Shown: positions 45,832-55,489, counted from the stretch's first letter. The stretch: DNA of 64,000 nucleotides from an uncultured Sphingomonadaceae bacterium (GCA_947488625.1 CANKZR010000001.1:248001-312000); one strand, 5' to 3'. Numbers and translations are program-made. Notes: a model not told the origin generated them from the letters alone.

Positions 45832-46343
45832 CGGTCGGTCCAGCTTTCCAGCGCGGCCTGCACATCGGCCAGGCTGCGACTGGCGGAGTTTCGCCAGCTT
45901 ACCGCGTCTTCGGGTGTGTTCACCAGATCCCCATCTGCATTGAGGACCAAGACGTTGGGCGTGCCCTCGGGCGTGACACCAAAGCGATCTGCAATGTGGA
46001 GATTATAGCCGTCGCCGGTCTGCGGCAGGCCTACATTCACGAAGACCGCATGGTAATTAGCCTCCAGCTGCGCCGCCAGCCCCGGCTCCATCAGGTAACT
46101 CGTCAAGGCGCGGCTGTCGTGACACCAGTTGGCACCCATTACCAGCAGTACGAGCTTGTCCTCTTCGCTCGCCTTCGCCAGCGCGGCATCGACTGCGGTT
46201 GCCGCATCGATTGTCGGATCGAAAATTGCGCCTTCGGGATGGGAGATTGTATCAGGAGTAGCGCCATTCGAAGCGCCCGTTGCCGCGCAGCCGGACAGTA
46301 GGGCAAGACCCATCAGCGCGCCCAACGCGGGGCGCAGTGTCAT
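45828..46343 (-). CDS. thioredoxin-fold lipoprotein with a Cys-x-x-Ser centre
   Basis: 171 residues. Signal peptide with the lipobox LLSGC gives a lipid-anchored envelope protein. After a linker of about 30 residues comes a thioredoxin-like fold: [20 protein letters not shown] with the centre WCHDS, and a cis-Pro region [12 protein letters not shown]. The second catalytic Cys is replaced by Ser, so it cannot work as a normal disulfide oxidoreductase by itself; it may act as a monothiol protein or a binding domain. Both ends overlap neighbours (ispG and ppa) by ATGA. Confidence 0.87.
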   Translation of the reverse strand: MTLRPALGALMGLALLSGCAATGASNGATPDTISHPEGAIFDPTIDAATAVDAALAKASEEDKLVLLVMGANWCHDSRALTSYLMEPGLAAQLEANYHAVFVNVGLPQTGDGYNLHIADRFGVTPEGTPNVLVLNADGDLVNTPEDAVSWRNSASRSLADVQAALESWTDR

Positions 46344-47494
46344 TCAGCCGCCTCGGCATGGGGATCGAATGCGGTCGCGGTGCCAGCATCGATTTCGGCA
46401 GCCTTTTTCTCCACCAGTTCCACGATGTGATCGAGCATGCGTTCACTCTCGACATGATGATCGGTGACGCCGGAAAGATAGACCATGTGCTTGCCCGCGC
46501 CGCCGCCGGTGATGCCGATATCGGTCTCGCGCGCCTCGCCAGGTCCGTTGACCACGCATCCCAACACGGAAAGGCTCATCGGCGTCTTGATATGCTCCAG
46601 CCGCGCTTCCAGCGCTTCCACCGTGCGGATCACGTCGAAACCCTGCCGAGAGCACGATGGGCAGGATACGACCCGCACGCCGCGGGTGCGCAGGCCAAGC
46701 GCTTTCAGCATTTCGAAGCCGACTTTCACTTCCTGCTCAGGCTCTGCCGAAAGCGAGACGCGAATGGTGTCGCCGATACCCGCCCACAACAGGTTGCCAA
46801 TACCGATGGAGCTTTTCACCGTGCCGCCGATCAGGCCGCCGGCTTCCGTAATGCCAAGGTGCAGCGGGCAATCCACGGTTTCGGCCAGCCCGTGATAGGC
46901 CGCCACGGCCAGGAACACGTCGCTGGCCTTCACCGCCACCTTGTATTCGTGGAAATCGTGGTCCTGCAGCAGCTTGATATGATCGAGCGCGCTTTCGATC
47001 AGCGCTTCGGGGCAGGGTTCGCCGTATTTTTCCAGCAGGTCTTTTTCCAAGCTGCCCGCGTTCACGCCGATGCGGATTGCGCAGCCGTTGGCCTTGGCCG
47101 CGCGCACCACTTCGGCCACCCGCTGGGATGAGCCGATGTTGCCGGGGTTGATGCGCAGGCAGGCCGCACCCTTGTCCGCCGCTTCCAGCGCGCGTTTGTA
47201 GTGAAAATGGATATCCGCCACGATCGGCACATTGGCCGCCTTCGTGATCTGGTCGAAGTGCGCGGTCGATTCCGCCGTGGGACAGGAAACGCGGATGATA
47301 TCGGCTCCCACATCCTCGCAGCGACGGATCTGGTCGATGGTGGCGCCCACATCCTCCGTCGGGGTGTTCGTCATGGTCTGGACCGAAATGGGCGCATCGC
47401 CGCCGACCGGCACATCGCCGACCATGATCTGGCGGGACTGGCGGCGCTCTATCATGCGCCAGGGGCGAACCTTGGAAATCGCGTCTGCAGACAT
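46340..47494 (-). CDS. ispG: 4-hydroxy-3-methylbut-2-enyl diphosphate synthase (flavodoxin/ferredoxin)
   Basis: Penultimate enzyme of the MEP isoprenoid pathway, reductively opening MEcPP. The start at 47494 gives 384 residues. It shows [19 protein letters not shown] at the TIM-barrel start, [20 protein letters not shown], and the 4Fe-4S ligands in VVSCPSCSR and [10 protein letters not shown]. It heads a leftward operon in which three ATGA or short-gap junctions follow. The start is divergent from the ZntB-type gene over 71 bases. Confidence 0.98.
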   Translation of the reverse strand: MSADAISKVRPWRMIERRQSRQIMVGDVPVGGDAPISVQTMTNTPTEDVGATIDQIRRCEDVGADIIRVSCPTAESTAHFDQITKAANVPIVADIHFHYKRALEAADKGAACLRINPGNIGSSQRVAEVVRAAKANGCAIRIGVNAGSLEKDLLEKYGEPCPEALIESALDHIKLLQDHDFHEYKVAVKASDVFLAVAAYHGLAETVDCPLHLGITEAGGLIGGTVKSSIGIGNLLWAGIGDTIRVSLSAEPEQEVKVGFEMLKALGLRTRGVRVVSCPSCSRQGFDVIRTVEALEARLEHIKTPMSLSVLGCVVNGPGEARETDIGITGGGAGKHMVYLSGVTDHHVESERMLDHIVELVEKKAAEIDAGTATAFDPHAEAAE

Positions 47495-47565
47495 GGGGAC
47501 GATATAGGCCCGCTTCGATGAAGGAGCAATGACAGGGCTGCGCATTTGCGGCATGACGGCGCGAT

Positions 47566-48579
47566 ATGGACAATTCCGAGCCGAAACCTGCCCCCGACTG
47601 CCCCGACGATCATCCCCTGCTGTTTGCACGCGTATTGGATGGCGTGGGAGCGGGCAGGCCGCTGGAATGGGAAGAGGCGCGAAAATGGCAGCCTTCCGGA
47701 CCGGGCGACGTGTTGTGGGTTCACCTGTGCCGGAACCGCTCCGGCGTAATGGACTGGCTGGAGGAACTGGAAATACCGGAACCCACGCGCGAACTGCTGG
47801 TGAGCGATCGCACTCGCCCACGCGCCTTTCGCGAAGGCAACACCCTGGTCGCTACGCTGCGCGGCATCAATTTCAATCCCGGTGCCCAACCCGAAGACAT
47901 GCTATCCATGCAGTTGTGGTGCGATGGAAGCCGTCTGATCACGCTTCGCCGCCTGCCCTTGCAGACGCCGCGCAGGGTGCTGGCCATGATCGACCGCCGC
48001 GAGGCAGGGCCTACCGATGCAGGCGCGTTGATTACCGAGCTTACAGAGGCGATGATCAACCGCATGAACCGCTCCATTGTCGACATGAACGAGCATATCG
48101 ACACGCTGGAAGAGAAGGAGCAGGACGGCGAGGCCGAGGAGATGCTGGAGGAAATCGCTGTCATCCGTCGCAACTGCCTGGGACTGAAGCGCCATATGGG
48201 CCCGATGCACGAGGCGCTGGAAGCCATTTCACGCTATGCGCCGCCTTGGTTCGAAGACCACGATCGCCGGGAAATCGCCGAATCCATAGACCGTTTGCGG
48301 CGGTATCTGGAAGATCTCGATATCAGCAAGGAAAGCGCGGTGGTGCTGATGGACGATATCCGCGGACGGTCCATAGCGCGCAACGAACAGGCGACTTACC
48401 TGCTGACGATCGTGGCGGGTATTTTCCTGCCGCTTGGCTTCATTACCGGCTTGCTGGGAATAAATGTCGGCGGGATGCCGGGCGTCGAGGATGGCGATGC
48501 TTTCTGGATCGTGGTCGGGCTTTGCGGTGCAATCCTGACGGTCCAGCTTGCGTTGTTCTGGAAATGGAAGTGGCTGTAG
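47566..48579 (+). CDS. zntB: CorA/ZntB family metal ion transporter
   Basis: 337 residues. A large cytoplasmic N-terminal domain (about 1-270) ends in a long charged helix, followed by two C-terminal transmembrane helices with the selectivity loop GINVGGMPG between them. The GxN pattern and the acidic stretch after it (GVEDGD) fit ZntB-like members, which carry Zn2+ coupled to protons, rather than CorA magnesium channels with GMN. Substrate is therefore inferred. It is followed after 28 bases by a Kef-type transporter in the same direction. Confidence 0.9.
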   Translation: MDNSEPKPAPDCPDDHPLLFARVLDGVGAGRPLEWEEARKWQPSGPGDVLWVHLCRNRSGVMDWLEELEIPEPTRELLVSDRTRPRAFREGNTLVATLRGINFNPGAQPEDMLSMQLWCDGSRLITLRRLPLQTPRRVLAMIDRREAGPTDAGALITELTEAMINRMNRSIVDMNEHIDTLEEKEQDGEAEEMLEEIAVIRRNCLGLKRHMGPMHEALEAISRYAPPWFEDHDRREIAESIDRLRRYLEDLDISKESAVVLMDDIRGRSIARNEQATYLLTIVAGIFLPLGFITGLLGINVGGMPGVEDGDAFWIVVGLCGAILTVQLALFWKWKWL

Positions 48580-48607
48580 CGCCGATGATGCACAAGGAAC
48601 GTTCCTG

Positions 48608-50365
48608 ATGGAAGAACACGGCGCGGGCTTCATGCTGCGCGATGCGCTGGTGATGCTGGGATTTGCCATGGTGGCGGTACTGGCTTTCCGACGGGCGCGG
48701 CTGGGCGCGACGCTGGGCTATCTGGTCGCAGGGGCGCTGATCGGACCATCCGTACTCGGCCTGGTGGACGGGGCGGAGGAAATGGCCGAGGTCGCCGAAC
48801 TGGGCATCGTGATGCTGCTATTCGTCGTCGGCCTGGAACTGTCGCCCGCGCGGCTATGGCGACTGAAGGGCGCGATATTCGGACTGGGGCTCGCACAGGT
48901 GACGGCCTGCGGCCTTGCGGTAACGGCCACCGTGCTCGCGCTGGCTGGCTATCCGCTCGCCGCGGCGCTCGCCATCGGGTTGCCGCTGGGCCTGTCATCT
49001 ACCGCGCAGGTGCTGCCGATGTTGCAGGCGGGCGGACAGCTTCGCACGCCATTCGGCGAACGGGCCTTCTCGATCCTCCTGTTCCAGGATCTTTCGATCA
49101 TTCCCCTTATCACGATCGTCGCAGCGCTTGGCCAGAACGGCGGGGAGGGCCCGTCGGGCTGGATGCTGGGGCTGCTCACGCTGGCAGCCGTTTTTGGCCT
49201 GGTGGCGGCGGGCCGCCTTTTGATCCAGCCGCTGTTCCGCCTTATCGGTCATCTGGGAGAGCGCGAACTGTTCATCGTTGCAGCGCTATTTACCGTCCTC
49301 GCCAGCGCCGTCGTGATGACGAGTCTTGGCCTGTCTGCCGCACTGGGTGCCTTTATCGCCGGCGTAATGCTGGCCGATACGCCTTACCGTCACGAGCTTG
49401 AAGCGGACATCGAGCCGTTTCGCGCGATCTTGCTGGGCCTGTTCTTCGTGGCCGTGGGGATGATGCTGGATCTGCAGGTGATTGCCGAAAATCCGTTCTT
49501 CGTGATCGGGTCCGCCATCCTGCTGATCGCCCTCAAGACGGGCATCATCATGGCATTGGGGCTGCTGCTGAAGATGACCTGGCGCGGCGCGCTGGCGCTG
49601 GGCCTGTTGCTGAGCCAGGGCGGCGAATTTGCCTTCGTTCTCTACACGCAGGCCCTTGGTGCCGGATTGATATCGGGCGATCAGTCGAGCCTGTTCGGGG
49701 CCATAGTGACGCTCTCGATGGCGGCTACCCCATTCCTGATGCTTGCAACCCGCCGTATCCGCCGCGAACCCGCGAGCGATGACGGGGAGGGGACGGGCGA
49801 AGGGCCGCATGATGAAGGGGCCAGCGCCATCGTCGTGGGCTATGGCCGCTTTGGCCAAAGCGTTGCGCAAACCCTGCTGTGCGGCGAACTGTCAGTAACC
49901 CTAATCGACAGGAAACAGCGCCAGATCGATCTTGCCGAGGAATTCGGCAGCAAGGTCTATTTCGGTGACGGCACGCGGCTGGACATGCTGCGCCAGGCCG
50001 GTGCGGGCGAGGCGCAACTGATCATGTTCTGTATTCGCGATATCGATCGCGATCTGCTGGTATCGGTGAAGGAGGCCTTCCCCAAGGCCGCGATCTACAC
50101 GCGAGGCTATGATCGGCGCACCGTTATCGAACTGGCAGACGGGCCTGCCGAATACGTCATGCGCGAAATGTTCGAATCGGCGGTGCGGATGGGCCTGATG
50201 GCACTGGAATATGTCGGCCTTAGCGAACGCTCTATCGACGAAGCGGAAGCCAGGCTGCGCAGCAACGATCGCGAGCGCATGAACGTGCAGATCGAGGGCG
50301 GCGATATCTATGCCGCGAAGGAAATGACGCGCGAACAGCAGCGCCAGTTGCGGAGCCGGGATTAG
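48608..50365 (+). CDS. Kef-type potassium/proton antiporter with TrkA-N domain
   Basis: 585 residues from the ATG at 48608, after AAGGAA. Residues 1-385 form the CPA2 membrane domain with 12 or so helices: LGYLVAGALIGPSVLGL, LFVVGLELSP, LLFQDLSIIPL and LLLSQGGEFAFVLY. Residues 410-530 are a RCK/TrkA-N nucleotide-binding domain with IVVGYGRFGQSVAQTLL. The layout matches KefB/KefC, glutathione-gated K+ efflux systems that acidify the cytoplasm during electrophile stress. No kefF/kefG partner is adjacent. Confidence 0.92.
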   Translation: MEEHGAGFMLRDALVMLGFAMVAVLAFRRARLGATLGYLVAGALIGPSVLGLVDGAEEMAEVAELGIVMLLFVVGLELSPARLWRLKGAIFGLGLAQVTACGLAVTATVLALAGYPLAAALAIGLPLGLSSTAQVLPMLQAGGQLRTPFGERAFSILLFQDLSIIPLITIVAALGQNGGEGPSGWMLGLLTLAAVFGLVAAGRLLIQPLFRLIGHLGERELFIVAALFTVLASAVVMTSLGLSAALGAFIAGVMLADTPYRHELEADIEPFRAILLGLFFVAVGMMLDLQVIAENPFFVIGSAILLIALKTGIIMALGLLLKMTWRGALALGLLLSQGGEFAFVLYTQALGAGLISGDQSSLFGAIVTLSMAATPFLMLATRRIRREPASDDGEGTGEGPHDEGASAIVVGYGRFGQSVAQTLLCGELSVTLIDRKQRQIDLAEEFGSKVYFGDGTRLDMLRQAGAGEAQLIMFCIRDIDRDLLVSVKEAFPKAAIYTRGYDRRTVIELADGPAEYVMREMFESAVRMGLMALEYVGLSERSIDEAEARLRSNDRERMNVQIEGGDIYAAKEMTREQQRQLRSRD

Positions 50366-50385
50366 ACGGCGGTTTCAATGCGGCG

Positions 50386-51645
50386 TTACTCTTCCATGGT
50401 GACCCCCAGCAGATGCTGCTGTGCAGCGACAACGGGCAGGGGCCGCGCGAACAGGTAGCCTTGGCCGTAATCCACGCCCAATTGCTGCATCACGTCGCGC
50501 TCTTCTTCGGTTTCGATGCCCTCCGCTACCAGCTTGGCACCGATATCGCGGGAGAACTGCACCATGGCCGTGCTGATTGCACGACGCGCGGGATCCTTGT
50601 CGCAGTTGCGCGTCAATACCATGTCCATCTTCAGGATATCGGGTTGTAGTTCGATCAGGTGGCGTAACCCTGCGTAGCCGGTGCCTACATCGTCAATGGC
50701 GATCTTGGCGAAAGGCTTCAGTGCGGCGATTTCGCGCGCCAAGGCCGGAAAATCGTCCACATGCTGATGTTCGGTGATTTCGATTACGAGATTGGCCGGC
50801 TCGAATTGCTCCAGCGTCTCGCGCATCTTGCCGGATAGAATGGTCGCGGGGGAAGCATTGATCGCGGCGTAGATGCCCTCGGGCACCTGTCCCACGGTTT
50901 CCAGCGCGCAGCGCACGGCGGTCATTTCCAGTTCGCTGCCAAGGCCCGTACGCTCGGCATCGTCAAACCAGGCCTGCGGGCCGCGCTTGTTGAGATCGGG
51001 GAAGCGGGCAAGGCATTCCACGCCCACCGGCTTGCCGCTCTTGAGGTCGTGAATTGGCTGCTGGAACATGGTGACGGCATGGCCATCAAGCATCGCCAGC
51101 ACCCGTTCGCGCGCGTTGCGCAGGATGATGTCCTTTTCCAGCGACGCCTCGATCCGTTCGCCCGCCAGGCCTGCAAAGCTTTTCAGGATATCGAGATCGC
51201 GCAGGTTCATCGTACGGTCCGGCTTACGGCCCAGGGCACAAAAGCTCCCCCAGACGGTGCCGTCCGCCAGCCGCAACGGAGTGTTGACGTGACAGCCGAC
51301 AGGCAGAAAATCGGTGATCGCCAGCTTTTGCGTAAGCGGATGGTCGATCGGGTCCTGGATCAGTTCGGGCAGGTGCCCTTGCAGGACGTGCCAGCAATAT
51401 GTGTTCTCTCGATCTTCACGAAAGCCAGGACCCATCGGCAGGTCCATGTCGGAACTGACATGGGTCAGCTCGCGCTGGTCGTTCTCCACGTAGCGGGAGA
51501 CGAATGCAATCTCCACTCCCAGGTGCCCGCGCACGCTTCGCAGAATCCGTTCGATTCCGGCATCCGTCATCAGTTCATCGGCCAGCGACGGAGCTGGCGT
51601 CATATCGAAAGCGGGAGGTTGGATCGCTAGGTTTACCATCCGCAT
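50386..51645 (-). CDS. GAF-EAL cyclic di-GMP phosphodiesterase
   Basis: 419 residues. A GAF sensor domain (about 28-168) includes NTYCWHVLQG and a conserved Cys118. An EAL domain (about 190-405) follows. Catalytic-type residues are present: Glu210 (in ECL instead of EAL), Asn263, Glu289 in EITEH, Asp318-Asp319 in IDDVGTGYAG, and Lys339 in KMDM, so hydrolysis of c-di-GMP is likely despite several changes from consensus. No GGDEF domain is present. It is convergent with the Kef-type gene, 20 bases apart. Confidence 0.9.
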   Translation of the reverse strand: MRMVNLAIQPPAFDMTPAPSLADELMTDAGIERILRSVRGHLGVEIAFVSRYVENDQRELTHVSSDMDLPMGPGFREDRENTYCWHVLQGHLPELIQDPIDHPLTQKLAITDFLPVGCHVNTPLRLADGTVWGSFCALGRKPDRTMNLRDLDILKSFAGLAGERIEASLEKDIILRNARERVLAMLDGHAVTMFQQPIHDLKSGKPVGVECLARFPDLNKRGPQAWFDDAERTGLGSELEMTAVRCALETVGQVPEGIYAAINASPATILSGKMRETLEQFEPANLVIEITEHQHVDDFPALAREIAALKPFAKIAIDDVGTGYAGLRHLIELQPDILKMDMVLTRNCDKDPARRAISTAMVQFSRDIGAKLVAEGIETEEERDVMQQLGVDYGQGYLFARPLPVVAAQQHLLGVTMEE

Positions 51646-51700
51646 CGATATGCTGGAAAAGACCTAATTCCCTCTTAACCGCGATGCGTTTTGGACGCGG

Positions 51701-52219
51701 TCAGATGCGCAACTCGTAAAGGAATTCGTGGTCGCGCTGTTGCCCGACCCAAAAGTCGATATCGGCTATCTTTCCAAAGCCATAGCGCTGGTAGAACCGT
51801 TGTGCGCCAGGATTGTCGCTATAGACGGACAATTGCACGGCATCGCACGCCTGCTGCCCCGCGAAAGCCAGGCACCATTCCATCAGCGCCGCGCCGATGC
51901 CTTCCCCCGTGCGGGCGGGATCGGTGTAGAGCTGGCCAAGGCAGAGCGGCTGGCTGGCATCCGAGTGCTCGGCATAGGGGCTGGGACGCTTCACCTTGAT
52001 GAAGCCGGTGAGGCCGCTGCCATGCTCGTCTTCGGCAAGGCGATGGGTAAAGGCGGGATCGCCGATTGCTGCCTTCACGGCTTCGACCGAATAGGCTTCT
52101 TCCAGGAAAACGCTCAGGTCGTCCTTGCGATAGAGATGTTCGAACGCGTGACAAAAACTGTCCCGGCCCAGGCGGGCGAGGTTTTCGGCATCGGCCAAAG
52201 AAGCGGGGCGCAGGATCAT
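51701..52219 (-). CDS. GNAT family N-acetyltransferase
   Basis: 172 residues with a GNAT fold: ILRPASLADAENLARLG start, GLTGFIKVKRP, the acetyl-CoA loop LYTDPARTGEGIGAALMEW (R/Q-x-x-G-x-G/A form), and VYSDNPGAQRFYQRYGFGK. The substrate is unknown. The start codon lies inside the loop of an 11-bp perfect hairpin (52204-52233), which may hinder initiation or serve as the terminator of the upstream channel gene. Gap to that gene is 40 bases. Confidence 0.9.
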   Translation of the reverse strand: MILRPASLADAENLARLGRDSFCHAFEHLYRKDDLSVFLEEAYSVEAVKAAIGDPAFTHRLAEDEHGSGLTGFIKVKRPSPYAEHSDASQPLCLGQLYTDPARTGEGIGAALMEWCLAFAGQQACDAVQLSVYSDNPGAQRFYQRYGFGKIADIDFWVGQQRDHEFLYELRI

Positions 52220-52233
52220 GACCCTGCGCCCCG
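52204..52233 (-). other. perfect 11-bp hairpin enclosing the GNAT start codon
   Basis: CGGGGCGCAGG at 52204-52214 pairs without mismatch with CCTGCGCCCCG at 52223-52233. The loop of 8 bases contains the ATG at 52219-52217 of the minus-strand GNAT gene. It is 26 bases after the stop of the upstream channel gene. A CTTCTTT stretch follows on the minus strand. Confidence 0.6.
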
Positions 52234-52259
52234 TAATGTGTTGGCACGTGATGTAAAGG

Positions 52260-53477
52260 TTACGCGCCGGGCCGCAGATCCTGGGGATCGTCCTTTACCG
52301 TGGGTCGGCTGGTGGTGGAGGAGTTCTGCTCCAGATAGCGATCCGCCTGCTCCAGCTTGCGTCCCGCCCATTCCCGGCCACCAAGGCCGAAGGCAAGAGC
52401 TGCAGCCACAGCGCCGCCAATCACCAGCGCGCTGAAGGCCGTCTGCACGATCTCCTCGCCAACGCCCATGAATTGCAGGCCCATGAAGGTGAACAGCACG
52501 ATGGCCGCCCATTTCACGATGGAACCTGCCATGCCGCCGATAAGGCGTGCCAGCATGCCTGCGATCAGGAAGCCCGCGGCGATCACCACGCCGCCGAAGA
52601 CCACCTTGCCGCCCAGTTCCAGCACTTCGTCCAGAATCATGGTCAGTTCAGGGAAGCCAAGCAGGCGAGTGGCCGCAATGGCGAAGAACAGCATGATGGC
52701 GATCTGTGCAACACGCGCCACGATGGAGGATACGCTGGTGCCCGCAGGCAGCATGTCGGTATCGGTGAAGGCGCGATCCACGCCCAGTCCCGGCAACACT
52801 TCTCGCAGCAATTGGGCGACGAAGCGGGCCACCAGATAGCCGATACCCAGCAGCAAGGCCGCGCCGATAATGCGCGGGATCGCGTTGAGGATCAGGCTCA
52901 GCATGTTGCTGGCCGGTTCCGAAACGCTTTCGAGGCTGAGCGCTTCGAGCGCCATGATCGAGACGAAGATCACGATGATGGCATAGAGGATCGTGCCGAT
53001 GGTCTTGGAAAGGCGGGTGTTCCCCGTCAGCGTTTCCGCGCCGCCGCGGTTCACCCATTTGTCGAAATCCACCGTCTGCAATGTGGTAACGGTCAGATCG
53101 CGGACGATCTTGGCCACCATCAGGCCGATGAAGAAGATCAGCGCCGCCCCGATCATGTTGGGGATAAAGCCCATGATATCGTCGAGCAGCGTGGTCACTG
53201 GCTGCATCACGCCCCCAAGGCTGAACACCTGCAATATCGCAAGTAGGCCTAGCAGCCAGATCAGCAAGGCAACGATCTTGCCCAGCTGCAGTCCGATACT
53301 TTCACCCGAAGACGTGCTGCGCTGCAGGAAGCCAACATTGTCGACAAGCTTCGCAAAAGCCCATTTGGCCGCCTTGGCCAACAGCCACGTCACGACAAGA
53401 ATGACGAGGGCAATTCCTATTTTCTCAAGGATCTCTACAAAGAGCCCCTGATCAAAGCGATAGTTTCCGAACCTCAT
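52260..53477 (-). CDS. mechanosensitive-channel-like protein with TM-helix repeats (CmpX-like)
   Basis: 405 residues with several copies of the MscS-associated TM_helix repeat: a long helix, a glycine-containing break and an amphipathic segment, as in IPNMIGAALIFFIGLMVAKI, IPRIIGAALLLGIGYLVARF and GGKVVFGGVVIAAGFLIAGM. About ten membrane helices in total. The typical MscS beta domain is missing, so it is close to CmpX-like proteins, which are linked to envelope stress in Pseudomonas. Channel activity is inferred. The C-terminus is polar and ends with a Ser/Thr and acidic tail. Confidence 0.85.
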   Translation of the reverse strand: MRFGNYRFDQGLFVEILEKIGIALVILVVTWLLAKAAKWAFAKLVDNVGFLQRSTSSGESIGLQLGKIVALLIWLLGLLAILQVFSLGGVMQPVTTLLDDIMGFIPNMIGAALIFFIGLMVAKIVRDLTVTTLQTVDFDKWVNRGGAETLTGNTRLSKTIGTILYAIIVIFVSIMALEALSLESVSEPASNMLSLILNAIPRIIGAALLLGIGYLVARFVAQLLREVLPGLGVDRAFTDTDMLPAGTSVSSIVARVAQIAIMLFFAIAATRLLGFPELTMILDEVLELGGKVVFGGVVIAAGFLIAGMLARLIGGMAGSIVKWAAIVLFTFMGLQFMGVGEEIVQTAFSALVIGGAVAAALAFGLGGREWAGRKLEQADRYLEQNSSTTSRPTVKDDPQDLRPGA

Positions 53478-53549
53478 GGCTTTTGTTCTCCCTGTTTATG
53501 TGTGAAGAACACTAACACGTTTATGGCTCATTACCCAAATATCGGAAAT

Positions 53550-54443
53550 TCAGGAGAACTTGTCGCGCTTGCGCTTGCCAAAACGCATGTTGCTTTCAAG
53601 ATGGCCCCGCAAGGCAGCATAGAAGGCTTCAAGGAATTCGCGCTCGTCGCCTGCGCCCAGTTGCCAGCCGATCTTGCCGGTGATCGCTTCGGCCACTTCG
53701 CGCAAGGATTCCGGCCTGTCCTGCCGCAGAACCCTTTCGAGCACCTGCAGCTCATGTTCGCCGTAGACCGATAGCTCTGCCTCTTCGAAGCGATAATCGC
53801 GGGTGCGATCGGGTGCGACAGACATCGCGTCTTTCAGCTTTGCGTGTCTTGCTTCGACGACCCACGTTCCCGCCACGATGTCTCCTGCGCGCAAGGCATC
53901 CTTGTTGAACACGGGAAACAGCACGAAAACCGCAAGCCAGATAAAAGTGGCAAGGCCGAAGGCACCGGAATTCTGTCCGCCGCCCAGAAGGAAGAATGCT
54001 GGCACGAACACCTCGATATCGCGCATCAGGTTGCGGGCTAACACCATCTCTGCGGTCAACCTGCCACCGTCGCGGGCTGCCACTCGCAGGCCGACGATCC
54101 TCTTGCCCGGCGTTGCCGCGCGGGGGCCAAGCTCGAACCAGAGAAAATATCCGTAGCGGGAAAGGAACAGGAACAGGATCGCCAGAACCAGCAGGCCTTG
54201 CAGCACGGGGCTGGCCTCTGGCGAGGAGCCGATATCGAGCAAACCGAAGCCGATGGCCGAAAACAGCACCAGCACTGCGATGATGCCGACAAGCAGAATG
54301 ACGAGATCCAGCAACAGCGCGCCTGCACGGGCGCCCCTGCTGCCCACGGTCAGTGGAAGCGAAAGGCCTTCCGGCGTCACCAGTGTGCGGGCGCGCTTCG
54401 ATCGGTCCGCCTGCATGGCGGCATGGGCGTGGTGGGCGCTCAC
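53550..54443 (-). CDS. RDD family membrane protein
   Basis: 297 residues. The N-terminal 190 residues hold three or four helices with the RDD signature: RGARAGALLLDLVILL near helix 1 and TPGKRIVGLRVAARDG after helix 2. The C-terminal 100 residues are soluble, with ELQVLERVLRQDR and EREFLEAFYAALRGHLE, a helical pattern not seen in short RDD proteins. It ends the six-gene MoxR operon, overlapping the SpoIIM-like gene by ATGA. The function of RDD proteins is unclear; some may transport ions. Confidence 0.88.
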   Translation of the reverse strand: MSAHHAHAAMQADRSKRARTLVTPEGLSLPLTVGSRGARAGALLLDLVILLVGIIAVLVLFSAIGFGLLDIGSSPEASPVLQGLLVLAILFLFLSRYGYFLWFELGPRAATPGKRIVGLRVAARDGGRLTAEMVLARNLMRDIEVFVPAFFLLGGGQNSGAFGLATFIWLAVFVLFPVFNKDALRAGDIVAGTWVVEARHAKLKDAMSVAPDRTRDYRFEEAELSVYGEHELQVLERVLRQDRPESLREVAEAITGKIGWQLGAGDEREFLEAFYAALRGHLESNMRFGKRKRDKFS

Positions 54444-55489
54444 GTATCACGCTCCTGCGGAGCGGGGACCAGCGCGAAGTACAGCGCCCAGAACAACAAC
54501 ATTGCCCCGCCGATGGCAAAGCGGGCGGACGTGCTGCCTACAAGCTGGCGGGCGTACCCCTCCAGCAAGCCTGCCACGATCAGCATGATGGTGCAGCCTG
54601 CCATTACCTGTGCTGCGCGCACCCCGGCAGTCTGCATCGCCGAGAGGATGGAGCGATCACCGGGAAACATCATGGTGCGTCCCACGTGCAGGCCCGCTGC
54701 TCCCGACAGCATTATTGCGCCGAGTTCGGTGGTGCCATGCACGCTGATCCATGCAGCGAAATCAAGGCCGAGACCGGCCTCCGAAAAGACCCAGTACATC
54801 GCACCCAGCAGCGAGAGGTTGTGGACCAGCAGCAGAAGCGTTGGCACGCCAAAGGCAAAGCCCAGCGCAAAGGCGAGAATGCACACGCCGGTATTGTTGG
54901 AGAACAGGTAGGCCGCAAAAACACCCAGCCCATCGGCACCTTCCGCCGTGCCCAGGCTTTCTCGCAGCACTTCGGGGTCTGCACCGGGTGCGCGCCCACC
55001 GGCCATGCCGCCCGGCACCAGCGAATAGTACCAGCGCTCATCCTGGTCCACCAGCAGCCAACCCACGACCGTGCCTGCCACCATCACCACGAGCGCGATG
55101 CAGATATCCAGCCAGATGGCTCGCACAGCCGCACTCCAGCCACCGCCCAGGAAACGGCGGAGCCACCCGATTAGCTCGATACGCGGGCCGTATATCTGGA
55201 ACCACGCGCGGCGAACCAACGCTTCTAGGTAATTCAGCGTCGCTGCATCCAGTGACGTTTCGCGCGCCACGGCAAGGCTGGACGCGGTGTTGCGATAGAG
55301 CACTGGCAGTTCCAGCAGATCGTCATCGCTGATGCGGCGCGGACGGTTCTTTTCCAGCGCGGTGACGATGGTATCCAGCCGACGCCAATCCGCTTCGCGC
55401 TCCAGCCGAAAACGGTCCGAGCGCAGCGATGCGGCCTCTATATCGGCGGGCGGCGTAATCTCGGCCTTCCTGAACAGCGATAAGACCAT
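54440..55489 (-). CDS. SpoIIM-like (stage II sporulation protein M family) membrane protein
   Basis: 349 residues: a helical cytoplasmic N-terminus (about 1-115) with the RRISDDDLLELPVLYRNTAS pattern, then about five membrane helices. Signature segments are FLFS-like AAYLFSNNTGVCILAFALGF and WISVHGTTELGAIMLSGAAG, the latter carrying the conserved H-G-x-x-E of the SpoIIM/DUF95 fold. The name does not imply sporulation; in Gram-negatives these proteins accompany MoxR ATPases. It starts one base into the DUF58 stop (TGATG). Confidence 0.9.
   Translation of the reverse strand: MVLSLFRKAEITPPADIEAASLRSDRFRLEREADWRRLDTIVTALEKNRPRRISDDDLLELPVLYRNTASSLAVARETSLDAATLNYLEALVRRAWFQIYGPRIELIGWLRRFLGGGWSAAVRAIWLDICIALVVMVAGTVVGWLLVDQDERWYYSLVPGGMAGGRAPGADPEVLRESLGTAEGADGLGVFAAYLFSNNTGVCILAFALGFAFGVPTLLLLVHNLSLLGAMYWVFSEAGLGLDFAAWISVHGTTELGAIMLSGAAGLHVGRTMMFPGDRSILSAMQTAGVRAAQVMAGCTIMLIVAGLLEGYARQLVGSTSARFAIGGAMLLFWALYFALVPAPQERDT

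Noticed and set aside
54440-55489. Sporulation function for the SpoIIM-like gene
   Set aside because: The family name comes from Bacillus; the gene here belongs to a MoxR operon in a Gram-negative background.
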